This document shows positions 1 through 5,400 of a stretch of 6,521 nt of DNA, piece after piece (position 1 is the stretch's first letter; each line of letters starts with the position of its first letter). The position numbers and the translations under genes were made by a program. The notes under the pieces are model-generated. The model searched no databases, was not told the DNA's origin, and worked only from the letters and a program-made list of their open reading frames with translations. The stretch spans positions 1-6,521 of the forward strand of contig DASTSO010000016.1 of assembly GCA_035760645.1 (NCBI GenBank). Reading direction: 5' to 3'. This DNA comes from DASSTY01 sp035760645 (GTDB taxonomy: Bacteria; Gemmatimonadota; Gemmatimonadetes; Gemmatimonadales; GWC2-71-9).

Positions 1-1
1 G

Positions 2-343
2 GGCGGGGCGATCGACCTCGTCCTCACCGACGTCATGATGCCCTTCAGCGGGGTGGCGCTGGGCCAGGAGATCCGGGCCCGCTGGCCCGAGCAGCGGGTG
101 CTCTACATGTCGGCCTATCCGGCCGAATCGCTCCAGGCGGAGGGGCTGCGCCGGGTGGACGGGCCGTTCCTCGCCAAGCCCTTCACGGCCGAGGAGCTCT
201 TGAGCGCGGTGTGGGCGGCGCTGGAGGAGCCGCCGCGCGATGCGGCCGCCGGCCGGTCAGCCTCCGGCGTGCCGGCGGGCGGGGCCGTAGAGCGGGAGGC
301 CGGGACTGCCCCCGCTCCCCAGATTGGGCGTCCCGAGGAGTGA
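2..343 (+). CDS. C-terminal receiver domain of a two-component protein, probably a hybrid histidine kinase (5' partial)
   Basis: The reading frame enters from the left edge, so only the last 113 residues are visible. They form the second half of a CheY-like receiver. The phosphoacceptor is the Asp in LTDVMMP (visible residue 10, bases 29-31), followed by the switch Ser and aromatic in YMSAY (Ser37, Tyr39) and the conserved Lys in AKPF (Lys59). All key residues in the visible part are canonical, so this receiver should accept phosphate. The form of the second half (VLYMSAYP, then FLAKPFTAEELL) resembles receivers at the C terminus of hybrid sensor kinases; a stand-alone regulator cannot be excluded because the N terminus is outside. 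After about residue 75 comes a low-complexity Ala/Gly/Pro tail with no recognisable fold. The first ATG in view (base 35) lies inside the domain and is not the start. The last 87 bases overlap the convergent receiver gene. Confidence 0.85.
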   Translation, partial: GGAIDLVLTDVMMPFSGVALGQEIRARWPEQRVLYMSAYPAESLQAEGLRRVDGPFLAKPFTAEELLSAVWAALEEPPRDAAAGRSASGVPAGGAVEREAGTAPAPQIGRPEE

Positions 344-694
344 CCCCACCTCCAGCATGAGGCGCCCGGGGGCGAGCGGCCGGATCAGCCAGCTCACCCA
401 GGCGAGCGCCGGGTCCTCGACGACTTCGCGCGGGGGGAGGGCGCGGGCGAGGCAGACGGCGGGGAGCTCGGGCCGGTAGAGCCGCAGCACCCGGAGCAGC
501 TCGATCCCGGAGATGGCAGGCAGGTCGGCGTCGGCGATGACGAGGTCGAGCCCGCGGGCGCCGGGGCCGGCGAGCAGGAGCGCCAGCGGCACGGTGGCGG
601 CCTCGAGCACGGTGTGGCCGGCCGCGACGAGGTCGCGCCCGACGGTGCGGCGCTCCGAGGGGTCGCCCTCGGCCAGCAGGATCAGCCGCGACAT
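257..694 (-). CDS. Stand-alone receiver-domain protein with degenerate active site
   Basis: This 145-residue protein is one CheY-like receiver (about residues 3-120) plus a short Gly/Pro-rich tail; no output domain is visible. The phosphoacceptor Asp55 is present in VIADADLP. Three other conserved sites have changed. The N-terminal acidic pair, usually ED or DD, is Glu-Gly (Glu9-Gly10 in LLAEGDP). The switch Thr/Ser is Ala83 (VCLAR). The invariant Lys before Pro is Arg105 (LIRPL). Loss of the second acidic residue should weaken Mg2+ binding, and loss of Lys and Thr should uncouple phosphorylation from the conformational change, so a phosphorylation-independent or pseudo-receiver role is inferred. 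A GTG two codons upstream (base 700) is possible, but ATG at 694 has GGAG five bases ahead and is preferred. The tail (about residues 118-145) is the part overlapping the convergent gene. It may act with the neighbouring kinase, which is unproven. Confidence 0.82.
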   Translation of the reverse strand: MSRLILLAEGDPSERRTVGRDLVAAGHTVLEAATVPLALLLAGPGARGLDLVIADADLPAISGIELLRVLRLYRPELPAVCLARALPPREVVEDPALAWVSWLIRPLAPGRLMLEVGSLLGTPNLGSGGSPGLPLYGPARRHAGG

Positions 695-699
695 GGGCA

Positions 700-703
700 C
701 TCC
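700..703 (-). promoter_or_regulatory. Ribosome binding site deciding the receiver start
   Basis: On the minus strand GGAG lies five bases before ATG at 694. The alternative GTG start at 700 would use the last base of this site as its first base, so the site favours ATG 694. Confidence 0.6.
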
Positions 704-718
704 GATCAGTGGGGCGCT

Positions 719-738
719 GGGATGCTACGGGGATGCTA
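719..738. repeat. Direct repeat GGGATGCTA x2, 11-bp period
   Basis: GGGATGCTA occurs at 719-727 and 730-738, separated by CG. The start-to-start distance is 11 bp, about one helical turn. The core can be read as heptamer GATGCTA with a four-base spacer, the layout known for SARP and OmpR-type winged-helix operators. It lies just downstream of the candidate -10 element of the receiver gene, where a bound protein would be expected to block transcription. The second copy runs into a perfect 8-bp palindrome, GCTATAGC (735-742). That this is an operator is inferred from spacing and position only. Confidence 0.4.
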
Positions 739-739
739 T

Positions 740-768
740 AGCGTAACGGCCGCCGGGCGGCGCGTCAA
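740..768 (-). promoter_or_regulatory. Candidate sigma-70-type promoter for the receiver gene
   Basis: On the minus strand TTGACG (768-763) matches five of six bases of the -35 consensus. After 17 bases comes TACGCT (745-740), which keeps the first two and last bases of TATAAT. The start of transcription would fall near 733, giving a leader of about 40 bases to ATG 694. The -10 is weak, and promoters of high-GC phyla are poorly defined by this consensus. No convincing promoter was found for the divergent protease gene. Confidence 0.35.
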
Positions 769-784
769 ATCGCGCAGGGACGGC

Positions 785-817
785 CGCCTCCATCGCCCGC
801 CTCCGTCGCCCGCCTCC
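785..817. repeat. 13-bp tandem repeat, about 2.5 copies
   Basis: CGCCTCCATCGCC (785-797) is followed directly by CGCCTCCGTCGCC (798-810), which differs at one base, and by a partial third copy, CGCCTCC (811-817). It lies between the two divergent genes. It could be a slippage product or a set of phased binding sites; nothing in the sequence decides between these. Confidence 0.5.
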
Positions 818-876
818 GGGACGCGCATCACAGTCCACCATCCCGCAACGACTTACCCTTCCCGTACGAGCAGCAC

Positions 877-898
877 CCGGCCGCCAGGGGGCGGCCGG
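877..898 (+). promoter_or_regulatory. Leader hairpin ahead of the protease gene
   Basis: CCGGCCGCC (877-885) and GGCGGCCGG (890-898) form a perfect 9-bp all-GC stem with the loop AGGG. The stem ends ten bases before the Shine-Dalgarno sequence of the protease. It has no following T-run, so it is unlikely to be an intrinsic terminator. It may protect the mRNA 5' end or affect ribosome access. GC-rich DNA produces such stems by chance, so a function is uncertain. Confidence 0.35.
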
Positions 899-908
899 AC
901 CAGGACCC

Positions 909-916
909 GGGAGGAG
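909..916 (+). promoter_or_regulatory. Strong Shine-Dalgarno sequence for the M48 protease
   Basis: GGGAGGAG lies seven bases before ATG at 924. This fixes the start at 924 rather than at the in-frame ATG at 936. The longer start also gives a complete signal peptide with its twin-arginine region. Confidence 0.8.
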
Positions 917-923
917 ACCCCTC

Positions 924-2372
924 ATGCGCCGACCCATGCGCCGCCGCCACGTGCTCGCCCTCGCCGCCACCCTCGCCGCCGGCACCGGCGGCCTCGTCGC
1001 CGCCTGCGCCACCAACCCCGTCACGGGGAAGAGCCAGATCTCGCTCGTCTCGGAGCAGCAGGAGATCCAGATGGGGCAGGAGGCGGCCCAGCAGGTCAAG
1101 GCCACGATGGGCTTCGTGCAGGACCCGGCGCTGCAGGACTACGTCTCGCGGATCGGCATGACGATGGCCAAGGCGAGCGAGCGGCCCAACCTCCCGTGGG
1201 AGTTCCACGTGGTGGACGACCCCTCGCCCAACGCCTTCGCGCTGCCGGGCGGGTTCATCTACGTCACCCGCGGGCTGCTGACCGACATCACCAACGAGGC
1301 GCAGCTCGCCACCGTGGTGGGCCACGAGATCGGGCACGTCACCAACCGCCACTCGGTCAACCAGATCAGCAAGCAGCAGCTCGCCACGCTGGGGCTCGGG
1401 ATCGGGAGCATCCTGTCGCCCACGGTGGCGCGCTTCGGGCAGCTCGCGAGCGCGGGGCTCCAGCTCCTCTTCCTCAAGTACTCGCGCGACGACGAGACCG
1501 AGGCCGACAAGGCCGGCTTCCGCTACGCGCTCAAGGACGGCTACGACGTGCGGCAGATGCCGGCGGTGTTCGAGATGCTGAAGGAGGTGAGCCAGCTCCA
1601 GGGCGGCGGCGGCGTCCCGTCGTGGCTGCAGACGCACCCCACCGAGGAGGCGCGCATCCAGGACATCCGCCAGAAGCTCGACACGCTGCACGCCAACCTC
1701 GCCAACGCGAAGGTCGGGCGCGACGCGTACCTGCAGCGCATCCAGGGGCTCGTCTTCGGCGACGACCCGCGGCAGGGCTACTTCGAGAACGGCGTCTTCT
1801 ACCACCCGGAGCTGCGCTTCCAGCTCGCCTTCCCGCAGGGGTGGCAGACGCAGAACACCCCGCAGGCGGTCGCGGCGATCAGCCCCAACCAGGACGCGAT
1901 CCTCCAGATGACGCTCGCGCAGGGCGGGGCGCAGCAGGCGGCGCAGCAGTTCTTCGCGCAGCAGGGGATCCAGTCGCAGAACGTGCAGACGACGAGCGTC
2001 AACGGGCTGCCGGCGGTGAGCGGCTACTTCCAGGCGCAGACCGACCAGGGCGCGGTGGCCGGGCTCGTCACCTTCCTCACCTACGGCCAGGCCACCTACC
2101 AGATCCTGGGCTACACCGCGGCCGCCAACCTGAGCGCCTACGACGCCACCTTCCGCCAGGTGACGGGCAGCTTCCGGCAGCTCACCGACCCGTCGAAGAT
2201 CAACGTCCAGCCGAAGAAGATCGAGCTGGTGAAGCTCCCGCGCGCGATGACGATCGAGGAGTTCAACCAGCAGTACCCCTCGAGCATCCCGGTCGAGATG
2301 CTGGCGATCATCAACGAGGTGCAGCCGGGGGTGCGGATGGACGCGGGAGTGACGGTGAAGCGAGTGAGGTAG
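924..2372 (+). CDS. M48 family zinc metalloprotease, lipoprotein, with extra C-terminal domains
   Basis: A 482-residue envelope metalloprotease. The N terminus is a lipoprotein signal: Arg-rich residues 2-8, a hydrophobic stretch, then lipobox VAAC with Cys28 as the lipidated residue. RRHVL (7-11) also resembles a twin-arginine motif. The mature start CATNPVTGK is typical of BepA/YfgC-like M48 lipoproteins. The catalytic site is complete: HEIGH (134-138), third zinc ligand Glu191 in the ExEAD motif (191-195), and the conserved His238 in THPTEEARI. M48 enzymes of this type degrade or help fold outer-membrane and periplasmic proteins. The protease part ends near residue 275. Residues about 285-420 form an additional domain of unclear family, with a Gln/Ala-rich stretch around 330-355. 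Residues about 425-482 resemble the LysM-like tail seen on related proteases. The gene stands alone. Its TAG stop is the first TAG of the downstream heptamer repeat. No truncation is seen. Confidence 0.92.
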   Translation: MRRPMRRRHVLALAATLAAGTGGLVAACATNPVTGKSQISLVSEQQEIQMGQEAAQQVKATMGFVQDPALQDYVSRIGMTMAKASERPNLPWEFHVVDDPSPNAFALPGGFIYVTRGLLTDITNEAQLATVVGHEIGHVTNRHSVNQISKQQLATLGLGIGSILSPTVARFGQLASAGLQLLFLKYSRDDETEADKAGFRYALKDGYDVRQMPAVFEMLKEVSQLQGGGGVPSWLQTHPTEEARIQDIRQKLDTLHANLANAKVGRDAYLQRIQGLVFGDDPRQGYFENGVFYHPELRFQLAFPQGWQTQNTPQAVAAISPNQDAILQMTLAQGGAQQAAQQFFAQQGIQSQNVQTTSVNGLPAVSGYFQAQTDQGAVAGLVTFLTYGQATYQILGYTAAANLSAYDATFRQVTGSFRQLTDPSKINVQPKKIELVKLPRAMTIEEFNQQYPSSIPVEMLAIINEVQPGVRMDAGVTVKRVR

Positions 2373-2493
2373 GGGCTAGGGGCTAGGGGCTAGGGACTAG
2401 GGCTTCGAAACGACGCGGCCCTCCGATAGAGGAAATCGGAGGGCCGCGCTCCATCGGGACCCCCTAGTCCCTAGCCCCTAGCCCCTAGCCCTA
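2370..2493. repeat. Nested inverted repeat of GGGGCTA heptamers supplying both convergent stop codons
   Basis: The left arm reads (GGGGCTA)x3, then GGGACTA, then GGG at 2372-2402. The right arm is its inverse at 2460-2491. A 30-bp stretch (2373-2402 against 2462-2491) is perfectly inverted, and a one-base indel separates it from the outer TA. The + gene stop (TAG, 2370-2372) and the - gene stop (TAG, 2493-2491) are both the outermost TAG of their own arm. Because the unit is seven bases and contains TAG, three successive units place a stop in every frame. Each arm, read in the direction of its own gene, has five G-runs of at least three with CTA or ACTA loops, which fits a G-quadruplex pattern. 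The arms are centred within one base of the inner hairpin, so a large cruciform or one long stem is also possible. The arms probably belong to a dispersed intergenic repeat family, which cannot be checked here. Confidence 0.85.
2414..2448. terminator. Bidirectional hairpin terminator between convergent genes
   Basis: A perfect 14-bp stem (CGCGGCCCTCCGAT at 2414-2427 against 2435-2448) has the 7-base loop AGAGGAA. It lies midway between the ends of the convergent protease and regulator genes and would fold in either transcript. No T-run follows on either strand, so it is a stem-only type, and termination may need Rho or the flanking G-rich arms. Confidence 0.65.
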
Positions 2494-5400
2494 TCTCTCC
2501 AGCGCCGTCCAATCCACATCCCCCCGCACGCCTTCCCAGACCTCGACGGGGCCGGCGAGGATCTGGGTGTCGACGCTGTTGCCCTGGATGAGGACGCGGA
2601 AGCGCTGGGTGGTGGGGACGGCGGCCTCGGAGTGGTAGAGGGGGCGGCCGGCGGCGGCGAAGCCGCAGGTGCCGTCGGGGAAGATCTGGATGCGGATGGC
2701 GTACCAGCCGCCGTCGGGGGTGGCCTGGTCGGCGGGGACGCGGCGCTGGAGGCCGGCGCTCGAGAGGAGGAAGCGCTCGCGGGTGGAGGGGCCGTCGCCG
2801 CCGGGATAGCTGACGGCGCAGGCGACCTGCTCGGCGTAGGGCGTCTTCGGCAGCAGCCCGCCGCCGGTGCGGAGATCCATCACGGCGAGGGTGGCGGAGT
2901 CGAGCGCGGCGGTGAGGCCGACGCGGATGAACTGCCGCTGGGGCGCGGTGATCGGGGTCGAGAGCCGCACCTCGAGGCCGAGGCCGCGGTGGGCGTCGAA
3001 GACCTCGCGGCTGTAGACGCCGCTCGTGAAGGTGCCGTCGCCGTTGTTGGCGAGGGCGGGCTGCCGGCCGGGGCCGAGGACGACCGAGGGGGCGGGGTCG
3101 CCGAAGAGCACCCAGCGCCGGGCCGCGCCGTCGAGCCAGTTCTCGGCGAGGCGGACGCGCGAGCCGGGGGCGCCGATGAGGACGTTGGCGGAGTCCTCGC
3201 GCCAGCCGCCGGCGCTGACCAGGAGGAGCGCCGCGCCGGCGCGGCGCGGGTGCAGGGCGCCGGTGACGGAGTCGATGGTGGCGATCGTCGTGTCCACCGA
3301 GCGCCAGCGCAGCGTGGTGGGCGGGATGGGGATCGGGTCGCCGTTCTCGTCGCGCCCCTCGACGCGGAGGCGGTAGGCGGCGTCCACCGGGATGGAGTCG
3401 CGCGGGGCGAGGATCCGGATCCGGTCCACGAACGGCGGCCGCCGCGCGCGCCCGCCCCAGCCCAGCGAGAAGCGGCCGTCGCCGCCGCTGCGGGTAAGGC
3501 GGCGGGCGTGGTCGGGATCGGCGAGCGGGTAGACGTACCAGGCGGGGACCGCGGCGTCGCCGCCGCGCTGGCAGAAGCAGGCGATCCACTGGCCGTCCTC
3601 GCTCAGCGTCGCCTGGTTCACCGGGCCGGGGTCCACGACGCGGGTGAGGCCGCGGTCCATGTCCACGGTGAGCAGGAGCTGGCGGTCCACGCTGTCCACC
3701 ACCGCGGCGACGTGGGCCTCGTCGGTCCAGCCGAGGATGGAGACCACCTCGTAGCCGGGCGGGGCGAAGCAGCGGCCGGCACGGCCGTCCACCCCGGTCC
3801 AGCAGAACTGGCTGGGCCAGAGGGTGAAGTGGCGCCGCGCGAAGGCGATCCGGGTGCCGTCGGGCGACCAGTGGGGGTCGAAGTCGTAGGGCCGGCCGCT
3901 GGTGAGCTGCCGGACCCGGCGGGTGGCGGGGTCCATGACGGCGAGGTCGGCGTCGTCGGCGCCGCGGGGCGCCCAGCGGCTAGTGGTGAGGACGATGTGC
4001 CGGCCGTCGGGGGACCAGTCGGGCTGGTTGTCCTCGCGCGGGGCGACGGTGAGGCGTTCGGGCGCGCGGTCCACCGGCTGGACGAAGACGTCCACCACGC
4101 CCGAGTCGGGGGTGCTGAGGGCGTAGGCGAGCTGCTTCCCGTCGGGGCTGGTCGCCACCGGGCTCAGGAAGCGCGACCAGTGCGGCAGCCGCGCCGTCTC
4201 CTGCGCCGTGGCGACGTCGATCGGGCCCGACTCCTCGAGCACGTTGCGGTCGATCGGGAGGGAGGCGACGACGGCGGTGTCGCCGGGGCCGGCGTAGAAG
4301 GCGAGGAGCCGCGCGTCGGGGAGACTCCCCCTCGGCAGATAGAGCCCGCCGACGCCGACCACGCCGACGAGGATCGCCGCCGCGGCGGCCCAGGCCGCCC
4401 GCTGGCTCGGCGCCATGGCGCGGCGCCAGAGCGGGAGCGATTTGACCAGCCGGTCCACCCGCGCCGGCGACGAGTGCTCGCCGAGGAGCTCGGAGGCGAG
4501 GGCGGCGGGGTCGCGCCGGTCGCCGCGGCGCTCGCTCACGGCGACCCAGCGGGCGTAGACGGGGCCCAGCTCGTCGTCGCGCTCGGCGGCCGCGAGGTGG
4601 TGGCCCGCGCGCGGCAGCAGGAGCGGCTCCGCCTCGGCGTCTTCCGCGAGCACGCGGCCGAGCGCGAGGTGCATCGCGCGGCGCTCCTCGATGCTCGCGA
4701 GGTCGAGCGCGATCTCGGCGATCTGGTCGTGCACCGGCTCCCAGTCGGCGCCCGAGCGCATCACGAAGCCGCGCCGCTCGAGGGTCGTGAGCTCGCCCTC
4801 CAGCTCCTCGGCCGAGCGGTCCATCACGCGCGCGAGGCGCGCGAGACTGAGCGGCGCGCCGGCGGTGGCGAGGGCGAGGAGCAGGCGGCGGTCGGCGGGG
4901 TCGAGCTGCGCGATGCGGTGCCGGAGCGCGCCGCCCGCCTGGAGCTCGGTGATGAGATAGAGCGGGTCGTCGCTCTGCCACCCCTCGGCGCCCAGCAGCA
5001 GCGAGCCGCGCTCAAGGGCGAGCTGGAGCGTCTCGAGCACGAGCAGCGGCACCCCGCCGCTCGTCGTGTGGAGCGCCTGGGTGAGCGAGTTCGTCCAGTC
5101 CTCGCGCGGGAGCGCGCCGAGGCTGGCGAGCAGCTCGCCGACCTGCACCACCGAGAGCGGGGCGAGGGTGAGGTGCTCGGTGGTCATCGCCTCGGGGAGG
5201 CCGCCGCGGGTGGGGCGGGCGGCGGTGACGAGGAGGACGTGGCTGCCCTGGAGCCGCTCGAGCACGCCGGCGAGGAGCTGCTGGCTCGAGGGGTCGGCCC
5301 AGTGGAGGTCGTCCACGAGGAGGGCGAGCGGGGCCTCGTCGGAGACGGCGGCGAGCACCTCGCTCATCGCCATCGTGCGGCGGCGGAGCGCCTCGTCGTC

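Noticed and set aside
735..742. GCTATAGC palindrome as a -10 element for the + strand protease
   Set aside because: No -35-like hexamer occurs at suitable distance, and the leader would be about 175 bases. The evidence is too weak to call.
877..898. Intrinsic terminator
   Set aside because: No T-run follows the stem on either strand, and it lies just before a ribosome binding site rather than after a gene on the same strand.
828..1805. Antisense open frame of 325 codons opposite the protease
   Set aside because: It has low-complexity Leu/Arg/Val composition and no motif, and lies opposite a gene with an intact catalytic site. It is a mirror of the strong GC codon bias.
614..2386. Long open frame on the + strand, 590 codons, overlapping the protease gene
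   Set aside because: It covers the protease in another frame. Its product is Arg/Ala/Pro/Gly-rich without any domain, and it runs antisense through the start of the receiver gene. High GC content keeps it open.
2370..2493. CRISPR array
   Set aside because: The heptamer units are too short, have no spacers and are arranged as two inverted arms.
2471..3589. Minus-strand open frame of 372 codons within the regulator region
   Set aside because: It is an Arg/Pro-rich frame-shifted shadow of the propeller, Ig-like and lectin-like coding sequence.
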